In this document: positions 1-6,781 of the stretch, in pieces
Position numbering within the stretch: the first letter of the stretch is position 1
How the letters are laid out: every line of letters starts with the position of its first letter
Assembly: GCA_946405645.1 (NCBI GenBank)
Contig: CAMJHW010000039.1
Coordinates: 1 to 11,279, forward strand
From: an uncultured Bacteroidales bacterium
Lineage (GTDB): Bacteria > Bacteroidota > Bacteroidia > Bacteroidales > UBA932
Length of the DNA stretch: 11,279 nt
Reading direction: 5' to 3'
Position numbers and translations under genes: made by a program
Notes under the pieces: model-generated
Told to the model about the DNA's origin: nothing
What the model saw: only the letters and a program-made list of their open reading frames with translations
Database searches by the model: none

Positions 1-20
1 GCTTTAAATTTTGGACAAAT

Positions 21-299
21 ATGAAAAACTGTATCATCGCGGTCCTCGCAGCGGGGCTGCTCGCAGCTGCGGGCTGCGCTAACGACAGCGCCCAGGCATG
101 GGAAGTCCGCATCATCGACAGCAAGGAATGGATCGACGGGATAACGGAGGTGTACAAGGCGGCTAACCCGCAGATGGCTTCGCGGCCGGGTTTCAAGAAC
201 ATGTTCGTGAACGCTCCGGCAGTGATCGCGGTCGGTTATCCTGACGAGACGCCCGATGCGAGGCCCCGTGACCTCTCCAAAATCAGCTTTGTGAAGTAA
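21..299 (+). CDS. Nitroreductase-derived lipoprotein, internally shortened (possible pseudogene)
   Basis: A 92-residue frame with a short hydrophobic N-terminal segment ending in a lipobox (AAGC, Cys19), so the product should be an exported lipoprotein. The rest resembles two separate pieces of an FMN nitroreductase. Residues 26-69 (from AWEVRIID to NAPAVI) match the middle of the family, where QPWE and a later NAPxV segment are usual. Residues 70-92 (AVGYPDETP, RPRDLSK) match the family C-terminus. A normal member is about 170-200 residues. Missing here are the N-terminal Arg/Ser FMN-phosphate segment before QPW and the 60-80 residues between NAPxV and GYPDE. Both joints keep the reading frame. 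I infer that it cannot bind FMN normally and is either a decayed gene or a repurposed fragment. It starts 20 bases from the window edge; a weak -7-like AT-rich box lies at 5-13. The homology is from memory, not from a search. Confidence 0.6.
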   Translation: MKNCIIAVLAAGLLAAAGCANDSAQAWEVRIIDSKEWIDGITEVYKAANPQMASRPGFKNMFVNAPAVIAVGYPDETPDARPRDLSKISFVK

Positions 300-310
300 A
301 AAGGCCGGTT

Positions 311-350
311 AACAAAAACGTTATCGAGATAAACACTTTTGTTTTATTTA
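311..350. terminator. Possible AT-rich bidirectional terminator between convergent genes
   Basis: The 44-base gap between the two convergent genes holds the inverted repeat AACAAAA (311-317) / TTTTGTT (337-343), with a second short pairing inside it (TTAT 321-324 with ATAA 329-332). It is followed on the plus strand by a T-rich stretch. The minus-strand copy ends in a T-run (reverse of 314-318). The stem contains little GC, so this is a weak terminator candidate, supported mainly by its position. Confidence 0.35.
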
Positions 351-1525
351 TTGTATTTAAGTGCGTTCAGTGCGGATAGCCCGTCCTGGACGCGCTTAAG
401 GCCTTCTGAGAGGATCGAACGCGGACAAGCGAGGTTGATCCGTATGAAACCTTCGGTTCCGTACATCTTTCCGGCATTTACCCAGACCTTGTAGTCCCGC
501 AGAAGTGCCTCCTCGATCTTCTCGGAAGGGAGTCCGAGGGAGCTGACATCCACCCAGGGGAGATAGGTCCCCTCGAGCTTGCAGACAGGGTACTCCGGAA
601 GCATCTTGAGGAGCAGCTGGTAATTCCCGTAGATGTAGCTGTTCAGCTCGTCCAACCATTGTGCGCCCTCCGGGCTGTACTCCGCCTCCAGTGCAATTAC
701 CCCGAACGGGTTCACGTCGCATATTTCATTTACGTTGATCGCCCTGTCCAAAAGATTTCTCCACTCCGGGTTCGGGGTGATGATGTTGGCTATCTGCAGG
801 CTGGCTGTATTGAAGCTCTTGCTGGGGGAGCAGAGGGTGACGCAGCAGGCCTGGTTCTCCGGTGAAACCGATGCGAAAGGAGTATAGGTGTATCCCGGCA
901 TCACTATCTCGCAGTGGATCTCGTCGCTGACGACGGTGACGCCGTGCCGCCGGGCGATGTCGCCGACCCTGGCGAGTTCCTCGCGGGTCCACACCCGCCC
1001 GGCGGGGTTGTGGGGATTGCACAGGAGCATCACCTTCGCGGCAGGATCTGCGCAGGCGCGCTCCAGTCCGTCGAAATCATAACTGTAGGTCCCGTCATGG
1101 TACAGGAGCGGCACGTCGAGGATTTCGCAGCCGTTGTTGCGCACGGACGAGAAAAAGCAGTTGTATACCGGCGACTGCAGTATAACCTTCTCTCCGGGCC
1201 TGGAAAGGGCCTTTACGGCGGCGGAGAGCGCCGGGACGACGCCGGTGGTGTAGATGATCCAGTCCTTTTCGACGTTCCAGCCGTGGCGGCCGGAGAACCA
1301 GCGGCAGACGGCTTCGTAATAGCTGTCCGGCACGCAGACATATCCGAACACCCCGTGCTCCACACGTTTGCGGAGGGCGTCTATGATGAACGGGGCGGCC
1401 TTGAAGTCCATGTCTGCTACCCAGAGCGGGATGACGCCTTCCGTGTCGGCGTCGAAAGGGGGACGGGCGTCCCATTTGATCGAATTCGTGCCCCTGCGGG
1501 GGATGATGGTGTCGAAGTCGTACAT
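344..1525 (-). CDS. patB: MalY/PatB-type PLP-dependent C-S lyase (aminotransferase fold I)
   Basis: A 393-residue cytoplasmic fold-type I PLP enzyme, the usual length for the MalY/PatB family. These enzymes cleave the C-S bond of cystathionine or cysteine conjugates to pyruvate, ammonia and a thiol. Visible family marks: a PxWVADMDF-like entrance segment at 33-41 (PLWVADMDF), GYVCVPDSYY at 61-70, NPHNPxGR at 170-177, the PLP-contacting SDEIHCEI at 200-207, the Schiff-base lysine K236 in SPSKSFNTA, and a C-terminal arginine R362 in RINLACP that should hold the substrate carboxylate. Nothing catalytic is visibly missing. It is the last gene of a three-gene operon, 4 bases after the DUF3737 gene. 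The substrate cannot be read from sequence. A plain aminotransferase role is possible, but the SPSKSFN form and the ADMDF motif favour the lyase group. Confidence 0.9.
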   Translation of the reverse strand: MYDFDTIIPRRGTNSIKWDARPPFDADTEGVIPLWVADMDFKAAPFIIDALRKRVEHGVFGYVCVPDSYYEAVCRWFSGRHGWNVEKDWIIYTTGVVPALSAAVKALSRPGEKVILQSPVYNCFFSSVRNNGCEILDVPLLYHDGTYSYDFDGLERACADPAAKVMLLCNPHNPAGRVWTREELARVGDIARRHGVTVVSDEIHCEIVMPGYTYTPFASVSPENQACCVTLCSPSKSFNTASLQIANIITPNPEWRNLLDRAINVNEICDVNPFGVIALEAEYSPEGAQWLDELNSYIYGNYQLLLKMLPEYPVCKLEGTYLPWVDVSSLGLPSEKIEEALLRDYKVWVNAGKMYGTEGFIRINLACPRSILSEGLKRVQDGLSALNALKYNK

Positions 1526-1529
1526 AAGC

Positions 1530-2372
1530 CTAACCTATTTGGATGTCGCAGTCGGCCGGAGCCTTGATGTTGCCGTCGATGATAAGCTCGCCGCAGCTGT
1601 CGACCTTGATGAAACCGGTCTTGGGATTCTTGATGGAAGGGATATGGCCTTTGATGGTCGCCTTGACGTCGCTGTACTCGAACGCGAGGTCGGCGTCGGC
1701 AGCGAAGGTGCAGTCCTCCAGGACGAGGCCTTCGGCGTAGCAGAGCGGCTGGCTGCCGCCTATGTGGCAGCGCACCAGTCGCAGGTTGCGAGAATGCCAT
1801 CCTAGGAACTCCCCGTCTATGACGGAGTCGTACACAGTGACGTTGTCTGTCTCCCAGAACGCGTCCTTGGTGTTGAGGATGGAGTTGCGGATGACGACGT
1901 TCTTCGTCCACTGGAATGAATAGTTGCCGTTCAACTTGAAGTTGTCAATCTCGGCGCCGTCGCAGTGCATGAAGATGTAGTCGGCGCGGTCGGCCCTGAC
2001 ATCCTCGAGCTTGATATCCCTGCAGGACCAGAGCGTCTCCGCCGCCGAGTCTATGATGACGCGGCGGAGCGTAAGGCGGTCCATTTCGCGGAACATCTTC
2101 GGAGCGTCCACGATGGTGTCCTCCATCAGAAGGTCGCGCGAGTACCACAGGGCGGCGCGGGCTCCGACGGTGAAGATACAGTCCTTGACAGTGAAGCGTT
2201 CGCAGCACCAGAACGGGTACTTGCCTTCGAAGCGGCAGCGAACGGCCGTGATGTCCGAGGTCTCCTTGATGGCGGATTCTCCGGCATGTATGACGACGTT
2301 CTCGAGGTAGAGGTCATGCTCGCAATACAACGGCCTCTCTCCGCCGAATTCCTGGTTCTTGATTGTTTTCAT
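1530..2372 (-). CDS. DUF3737 family right-handed beta-helix protein
   Basis: A 280-residue protein without signal peptide or membrane segment, so probably cytoplasmic. It opens with MKTIKNQEFGGERPLY, which I recognise as the start of DUF3737 proteins; their function is unknown. The body is about ten degenerate coils of roughly 20 residues. Each has an aromatic residue, a short turn, then alternating hydrophobics and an [DN]x[xI/V/F] end (for example LWYSRDLLMEDTIV, LWSCRDIKLEDVRA). The aromatic recurs at W55, W76, F94, W115, F134, W155, W173, W192, Y212 and F231. This is the signature of a parallel beta-helix with a stacked aromatic face. No catalytic Asp/His set of pectin-lyase-like enzymes is evident. 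It starts 3 bases after the MATE gene stop and ends 4 bases before the C-S lyase start, so the three are surely co-transcribed. A binding or scaffold role is only a guess. Confidence 0.85.
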   Translation of the reverse strand: MKTIKNQEFGGERPLYCEHDLYLENVVIHAGESAIKETSDITAVRCRFEGKYPFWCCERFTVKDCIFTVGARAALWYSRDLLMEDTIVDAPKMFREMDRLTLRRVIIDSAAETLWSCRDIKLEDVRADRADYIFMHCDGAEIDNFKLNGNYSFQWTKNVVIRNSILNTKDAFWETDNVTVYDSVIDGEFLGWHSRNLRLVRCHIGGSQPLCYAEGLVLEDCTFAADADLAFEYSDVKATIKGHIPSIKNPKTGFIKVDSCGELIIDGNIKAPADCDIQIG

Positions 2373-2375
2373 GGT

Positions 2376-3800
2376 TTATGTCGTTTGTATCATATTTTTC
2401 ATCCATTTCTCTCCGCTGATGCGCCAGATGAACAGCAGTCCTCTGACGTTCAGTTCGATGCACATCGCAATCCAGTAGCCGGGGAGGCCATAGATGCGGG
2501 TAAGGAAAATCGCCGGGACGATGCGGACCAGCCACATGCTCCCGAGGTTCAGCATACTCGGGACGGCGGTGTCGCCCGCGCCGACGCAGGCGCCGTAGGC
2601 GACGATCGAGGCGGCGTAGCCGGCCTCGGCGAAGGCCTCGATGCGCAGCACGCGCGCGCCGAGCGCCACGACGTCGGGGTCCGAACTGAGCAGCGACATT
2701 ATCTGCGGCGCTATGAAGTACATCACCACCGCCAGTGCCGACATCATCCCGACTCCGAGCAGGAGGGTGATGCGGGAAAAACTGCGTACAAGGTCACGGC
2801 GCCTGGCGCCCAGGCTCTGGCCCACGAGGGTCGTGGCCGCGTCGCCCGTTCCGTAGCCGGGCATATAGCAGAAACTCTCCGCCGTGATGGCGAAGGAGTT
2901 CGCCGCGATGGCTACCGCTCCCAGCGGAGCCACTATCACGGTGCTGGCGATATGCGCTCCGCGCATGATGACGTTTTGCACCCACATCGGCCCAGTGATG
3001 CCGAAGGCATTCTTGAGGCACAGGGCCGTCGGGCGGAAAGACCCCCTCTCCCGGACTATGGCCAACTCCTTGGAACGGACCAGCAGGAAATAGAGCATCG
3101 CAATGGCCGTGATGCACTCCGCCAGGCCGGTGCCGAGGGCTGCGCCGCGCACTCCCATCCCTGCTCCTGGCATCGTAAAGGTGGTCCCGAACAATGTCAA
3201 TTCCCGGGTAGGGAATATGAGCAGGAAGTTGAAGAGTACATCCAGCATACACATCATAATGTTCAGCATGCTAGGTACTTTCATGTTGCCGCTGCAGGAC
3301 AGCATACTGCTTCCCAGGAACTCCATCTGCATCGCCGGAAGGAACAGGACGAACGTGGAGAAATATGCCGTGGCATCGTCCGTGATCTCCGCGTTTCCAC
3401 CGAGCCATCGGGGCAGCGGACCGGCTATCGCCAGTCCCGCCAGCGAGAGGAAGAGACTGAACAGTATGACTGTCGTGAGACCCTGCCTGAGCACCTTGCG
3501 CGCTCCTCCGAAATCGTTCGATCCTATGAGATGCGCGACCTGTACCGAGAATCCCTGCGATGCCGCCATTGCGAAACCCATGAATATCCAGGTGGTGGTG
3601 GATACAAGTCCGATGGAGGCCGCGGGATTGGCTCCGAGGCTGCCGACCATCGACGCGTCGATGAACTGCAGAAGCACGGAAGCCAGCTGGGCGAGGATGG
3701 CGGGACCGCACAACAGCAGGGTCAGCCTTACCTGCTGCCCCGTCGTGAGCGCCTGTCCGTTCCGTATCCGTCCCAGCAATATGTCCTTGCTCTCCGCCAT
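2376..3800 (-). CDS. MATE family multidrug/metabolite efflux transporter
   Basis: A 474-residue, highly hydrophobic inner-membrane protein with the length and 12-helix pattern of the MATE family, which exports cationic or amphipathic compounds using a Na+ or H+ gradient. Family marks include CGPAILAQ at 31-38, IDASMVGSLG at 47-56 (the usual iDxxxvGxlG of helix 1-2), ASQGFSVQVAHLIG at 80-93, and in the second half GDAATTLVGQSLGARR, the repeat-two counterpart. It is the first gene of an operon with the DUF3737 and C-S lyase genes (3-base and 4-base gaps). A TATCTTTG element sits just upstream. The partners suggest a dedicated substrate, possibly an amino-acid or sulfur-containing metabolite, but this is inference. 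The specific transporter subfamily is not assigned. Confidence 0.93.
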   Translation of the reverse strand: MAESKDILLGRIRNGQALTTGQQVRLTLLLCGPAILAQLASVLLQFIDASMVGSLGANPAASIGLVSTTTWIFMGFAMAASQGFSVQVAHLIGSNDFGGARKVLRQGLTTVILFSLFLSLAGLAIAGPLPRWLGGNAEITDDATAYFSTFVLFLPAMQMEFLGSSMLSCSGNMKVPSMLNIMMCMLDVLFNFLLIFPTRELTLFGTTFTMPGAGMGVRGAALGTGLAECITAIAMLYFLLVRSKELAIVRERGSFRPTALCLKNAFGITGPMWVQNVIMRGAHIASTVIVAPLGAVAIAANSFAITAESFCYMPGYGTGDAATTLVGQSLGARRRDLVRSFSRITLLLGVGMMSALAVVMYFIAPQIMSLLSSDPDVVALGARVLRIEAFAEAGYAASIVAYGACVGAGDTAVPSMLNLGSMWLVRIVPAIFLTRIYGLPGYWIAMCIELNVRGLLFIWRISGEKWMKNMIQTT

Positions 3801-3805
3801 TAAGG

Positions 3806-3813
3806 CAAAGATA
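3806..3813 (-). promoter_or_regulatory. -7 promoter element of the MATE-DUF3737-PatB operon
   Basis: On the minus strand this reads TATCTTTG, an exact match to the Bacteroidetes -7 consensus TAnnTTTG. Only five bases separate it from the ATG at 3800, so transcription should begin at or next to the start codon, giving a leaderless or nearly leaderless message. I see no convincing TTTG/TTG -33 element at the usual 19-21 base spacing. The gap to the previous gene is only 40 bases and has no terminator, so read-through from the metal operon is also possible. Confidence 0.6.
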
Positions 3814-3840
3814 CAAAAAAGAAACGGACTGGAATGTGCA

Positions 3841-4134
3841 TTATTCGAACTTGATCACCTTGGCTTCGTAGCCGAGTCTGCGGATGGCTTTCGCAAGTTT
3901 GAGGGTATCTGTCTTGGACTCGTCGAAGACGATGGCGACCGTCTCATTCTCTACGTCCACGGTGATATCCTTCACTCCTTTTTCGAAAGCTATCGTATTC
4001 ATCACCTTCTTTTCGCAACTCTCGCAATCCACGTTGGAACTGTAAGTCACCTTGCGCCTCTCGGGCTTGTCGGCGGATGAGATGAAGATGCAGGCAAGCG
4101 CAAGCAAGCAGATGGGAATTAATACTCTTTTCAT
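3841..4134 (-). CDS. Secreted single-domain HMA (heavy-metal-associated) protein
   Basis: A 97-residue protein with an N-terminal signal or anchor segment (MKR then hydrophobic 4-18, ending near SSA) followed by one HMA/MerP-like domain from about residue 27 to the end. The metal site is the CxxC pair C37 and C40 in NVDCESCEKK, where the family more often has GMxCxxC. Downstream lie the typical GVKDITVDVENETVAIVFD strand pair and a final RRLGYEAKV helix-strand. Such proteins bind Cu(I), Hg(II) or similar soft metals and pass them on; with the signal segment this one should work in the periplasm. It is the last gene of the operon, 13 bases after the TonB-dependent receptor, which suggests it receives metal brought in by that receptor. 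The metal is not determined by the sequence; copper is the likeliest guess. Confidence 0.85.
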   Translation of the reverse strand: MKRVLIPICLLALACIFISSADKPERRKVTYSSNVDCESCEKKVMNTIAFEKGVKDITVDVENETVAIVFDESKTDTLKLAKAIRRLGYEAKVIKFE

Positions 4135-4147
4135 GTTATGTGTTTAT

Positions 4148-6271
4148 TTATATTTTCACTGTTTTCCAAACGGTTACGCGGATACCCGCATACACCTTGA
4201 CACCCATGAGGGGACCCCAGACGCAGCTTGCGTCGAACCCCATATCGAAAGGATTGTCGGCATTGATGATGGGGGAGGGCTGGCGGTAGTTGGTCAGGTT
4301 CTCTCCGCCGGCATAGATGTCGAACCCCTTGAATCGCTTGGTGACCTGGGCATAGAGCAGGGGATAGACCGGAGTCAGTCCGTCGGCGTACAGCCCGTCG
4401 TAACCCTTCATGAATTCCCAGACGCGGCAAGGACCGTTGACGGAGGCCGTGAAGTCGAAGATCCATTTGTTCAGATGCGTCGCATACTGGACATTCAGCA
4501 CTCCCTTGTAGCGGCTGACCATCGGTTTGATGTCGTCGTCGGTCACACCGCTGATCCTGGTCTGGCGCGCGTCGGTCAGACGCCCGGTCAGTGTCACGGT
4601 CAGACCCTCCAGAGGCTCCATGCTGAAATCCGCCTGGAAGTTGTCGGTATGGGAATAGCCCCCCTGCAGGGCGCTGAGCGGGCTGAAGACGACGGCCCAG
4701 GAGGAATAGCGGGCGTTTCCGAAGTCATAATCCAGTACCATCTGCTCTGCAAACTGCGTCCTGAAATAATCGAGGCTGAGATAGGTGGAACCGGAACCGC
4801 CGATATACCACGTGGCGTTGCCGCCGAAGGTCCAGCTGTCCTCGAGGATATGGTCCTTGAATGAACCGATCAGGCCCTTGCCGGTAGAGAGGACTCCGAT
4901 ATTGTCTATGAGAGGATGGCTGTAACGCAAGCCCCTGCCGCCATTGGCGCGGAATACCAGAGCATCGGAAGGGGCCCACTTCAGCGTCAGACGGGGAGAG
5001 AATCTGAACCCGGCGTTGTTGAACCAGTCTCCGCGCAGGCCAAGGATGGCGATGAATGTGGTTTCGTCAGCGGAGTGGAAAGTATATTCGCCGAAGACGC
5101 CGAGGTCACTGAGGTTTGTCTTGGAGGTGTTGGTCTCATACGGGAACAGCTCCCGGTAGGCGTCAAGCATTCCGCTGAGGCCTAGCGTGAGATGATGCTG
5201 CTCGACGTTCTGGTTCTGATACAGGAGGTTGACAAAGCCTGAGTGCTGGCTGGCGTCGTAGCTGCGGGTGGTGAAGCCGGCGTCCATCTCGTAGTATGTG
5301 TAGTCGGCGATGACGGCTACGTTGGAGGTGTTCTCCTCATTCAAGGGGAATCCCGCCTTGAAATATGCTCCATAATTGGAGTTCACTATGTCCGAAGTCC
5401 AGAGGTTCCCGGCCAGACCGGGAGTCTGGCTCATGCCGTGATGGCCGGTCTGGCCGGGCATCTGCCCGCCGTGTCGATTGTCCCGCACGGCGCGCACGCC
5501 GAAGCGGACCTGCACCCCGTCGGGCACGAAATACAGCCAGCGGTTGGAGAAGTTGAACTGGAGCTGTCTGGGATCGTCCATGAAGCCGTCGCCGTTGTGG
5601 TCCATGGACTTGAAGTTGCCGTCAACATGGCCCAGCAGGATAGTGCTCCACCTGCTCTGCTCGTCAAACTGGAGGGCGCTGACCAAATTGAGGTCCGCCT
5701 TGGTGTCGTCCATAATCGATGCCTGCAGGAAGAACGGGGTCTCGTCAACAGGTTTGCGATGCTCGAGGTTGATCTGGCCCGTCATCGACTCCACTCCGTT
5801 GATCACGGAAGTCGCTCCCTTGGCGATCTGTATGCTCTCGAGCCATTGTCCGGGTATGTAGTTGAGCCCGAAGGGGGCTGCGAGACCGCGCATCACCGGG
5901 CGGTTCTCGTCGAGCATCTGGGTATAGATGCCGTTCTGGCCCAGGAGCCGGATCTGGCGCGCTCCGGTGACGGCGTCGGCATAGCCGACCGTCACGCTGG
6001 CGGAGTTCTCGAAGCTCTCGGCAAGGTTGCAGCAGGCCATCTTGCACAGGCCTGCAGCAGTGATGACTTCAGTGCGGATGTCCTTCCCTTTCGACAGAAA
6101 GTTGCCGTTGCCACGGGCGGTTATGACCGTCTGCCCGAGGGTGTCGCGGCGCTCGCCGTAAATACCCAGGGTATCCGGTGGTTGAGTGCCGGCAGGGGAC
6201 TGGGCCCAGGCCGGACACAGGCATAGGGCGCACAGCCCTATTGCCGTTATGATATGCAGTATTTTTTTCAT
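4148..6271 (-). CDS. TonB-dependent outer-membrane receptor, probably for metal uptake
   Basis: A 707-residue receptor starting MKKILHIITAIG, with a signal peptide ending near AWA/Q24. A TonB-box-like QTVITA at 47-52 leads straight into the plug. The plug carries CKMACCNLAESFE (C76, C80, C81), a Cys motif I associate with a Bacteroidetes receptor group found beside HMA proteins. It then has VTGARQIRLLG, IPGQWLESIQIAKG, and SMTGQINLEHRKP at the plug-barrel joint. The barrel follows, with an EF-hand-like loop DHNGDGFMDD (224-233) and a His/Met-rich loop HGGQMPGQTGHHGM (267-280). The end has GGENLTNYRQ and a C-terminal strand. The usual N-terminal carboxypeptidase-D-like domain is absent, so this member is short. 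I chose the ATG at 6271 because the signal peptide begins there; the frame is open eight codons further up. The operon partners are the upstream Cys/His-rich protein and the downstream HMA protein. Copper import is the inference. Confidence 0.88.
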   Translation of the reverse strand: MKKILHIITAIGLCALCLCPAWAQSPAGTQPPDTLGIYGERRDTLGQTVITARGNGNFLSKGKDIRTEVITAAGLCKMACCNLAESFENSASVTVGYADAVTGARQIRLLGQNGIYTQMLDENRPVMRGLAAPFGLNYIPGQWLESIQIAKGATSVINGVESMTGQINLEHRKPVDETPFFLQASIMDDTKADLNLVSALQFDEQSRWSTILLGHVDGNFKSMDHNGDGFMDDPRQLQFNFSNRWLYFVPDGVQVRFGVRAVRDNRHGGQMPGQTGHHGMSQTPGLAGNLWTSDIVNSNYGAYFKAGFPLNEENTSNVAVIADYTYYEMDAGFTTRSYDASQHSGFVNLLYQNQNVEQHHLTLGLSGMLDAYRELFPYETNTSKTNLSDLGVFGEYTFHSADETTFIAILGLRGDWFNNAGFRFSPRLTLKWAPSDALVFRANGGRGLRYSHPLIDNIGVLSTGKGLIGSFKDHILEDSWTFGGNATWYIGGSGSTYLSLDYFRTQFAEQMVLDYDFGNARYSSWAVVFSPLSALQGGYSHTDNFQADFSMEPLEGLTVTLTGRLTDARQTRISGVTDDDIKPMVSRYKGVLNVQYATHLNKWIFDFTASVNGPCRVWEFMKGYDGLYADGLTPVYPLLYAQVTKRFKGFDIYAGGENLTNYRQPSPIINADNPFDMGFDASCVWGPLMGVKVYAGIRVTVWKTVKI
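5408..5458. repeat. Perfect 14-bp inverted repeat inside the receptor gene
   Basis: CCCGGCCAGACCGG (5408-5421) is the exact reverse complement of CCGGTCTGGCCGGG (5445-5458), with a 23-base spacer. Twelve of the 14 pairs are G-C. A third partial copy, GTCTGGC, lies in the spacer at 5424-5430. The repeat brackets the codons for the His/Met-rich loop of the receptor, and both arms encode PG-x-x-G-like residues. It may form an mRNA hairpin in the middle of the gene or simply reflect a duplicated Pro/Gly-rich loop. Confidence 0.7.
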
Positions 6272-6301
6272 AAAAAGCGTATTGGGGATAAACAACAGAT
6301 G

Positions 6302-6334
6302 CCTTGCACGGCCTGAGACAAGCCGTGATCAAGG
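6302..6334 (-). promoter_or_regulatory. Intercistronic hairpin between the Cys/His-rich gene and the receptor gene
   Basis: CCTTGCACGGC (6302-6312) pairs with GCCGTG-AT-CAAGG (6322-6334): 11 base pairs with a two-base bulge and a nine-base loop. In the minus-strand transcript the stem begins one base after the stop codon of the Cys/His-rich gene and lies 30 bases before the receptor ATG. No uninterrupted U-run follows, so it is not a standard terminator. It may act as a partial attenuator or as a stabilising structure that sets different levels for the two genes. Confidence 0.6.
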
Positions 6335-6335
6335 A

Positions 6336-6776
6336 TCAGATCCTCAATACACTCGATTTCAAGAATGAGACGGAAAGAAGCGGCGCGGGAGGGCCGTTGC
6401 ACCAATCACCTGACACAGCCGCCATTCCAGCAGATATATGATGCGGGTGAAAGGCGGAGAAGGGGATGGAGACCGGTGCGGGCAGGATGTCTGCCCCGGA
6501 ATCAGGATCTTCCCCAAGCGCCAGGACGGCGGTGAAATCATCCGAGCAGCAGTCTTCGCCGTCGAGGCAGTCGGTATCCGTTGCCGTGTCGAAGCAGTGC
6601 TGGCCGGGATGGATGATATCACAGTCGAAGCCCACGAATCCCGGGACTACGAACACCTGCCCATGCTCGGCATCCCTGTGGATGTCGATGCCGCAGACGG
6701 CGCACAGGTACCACACCGACAACAGTATCGCCGGCATGAGGCCGCAAAGCCGGGAAGTATGCTTCTTGTGATTCAT
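6336..6776 (-). CDS. Small secreted Cys/His-rich protein, first gene of the metal operon
   Basis: A 146-residue protein with an N-terminal signal segment (MNHKKHTSRL then a hydrophobic stretch to about residue 28). It is followed by a Cys/His/Asp-rich region: GIDIHRD near 29-35, FDCDIIHPGQHCF around 50-62, DTDCLDGEDCCSDDF around 67-81, then HPHH near 110 and CNGPPAP near 126-132. I do not recognise a named domain with certainty. The layout (short exported protein, CC pair, late PP pair, gene directly before a TonB receptor) resembles the small Bacteroidetes proteins called HYC_CC_PP. The Cys and His groups suggest periplasmic metal binding or sensing. I chose the ATG at 6776 because a GTG further up at 6782 overlaps the promoter element. 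It is followed by an intercistronic hairpin and the receptor gene. Function is inferred from context only. Confidence 0.72.
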   Translation of the reverse strand: MNHKKHTSRLCGLMPAILLSVWYLCAVCGIDIHRDAEHGQVFVVPGFVGFDCDIIHPGQHCFDTATDTDCLDGEDCCSDDFTAVLALGEDPDSGADILPAPVSIPFSAFHPHHISAGMAAVSGDWCNGPPAPLLSVSFLKSSVLRI

Positions 6777-6781
6777 TTTCA

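Noticed and set aside
1965..3803. A 612-codon open frame on the plus strand
   Set aside because: It lies opposite the MATE and DUF3737 genes, its translation is rich in Arg, His, Glu and Gln without any fold signature, and the minus-strand products are recognisable. It is a by-product of GC-rich codon use.
6272..6295. Upstream extension of the receptor gene by eight codons
   Set aside because: The signal peptide begins cleanly at the MKK start at 6271. The extension adds residues (MFIPNTLF) that would sit awkwardly before the positively charged start of the signal peptide.
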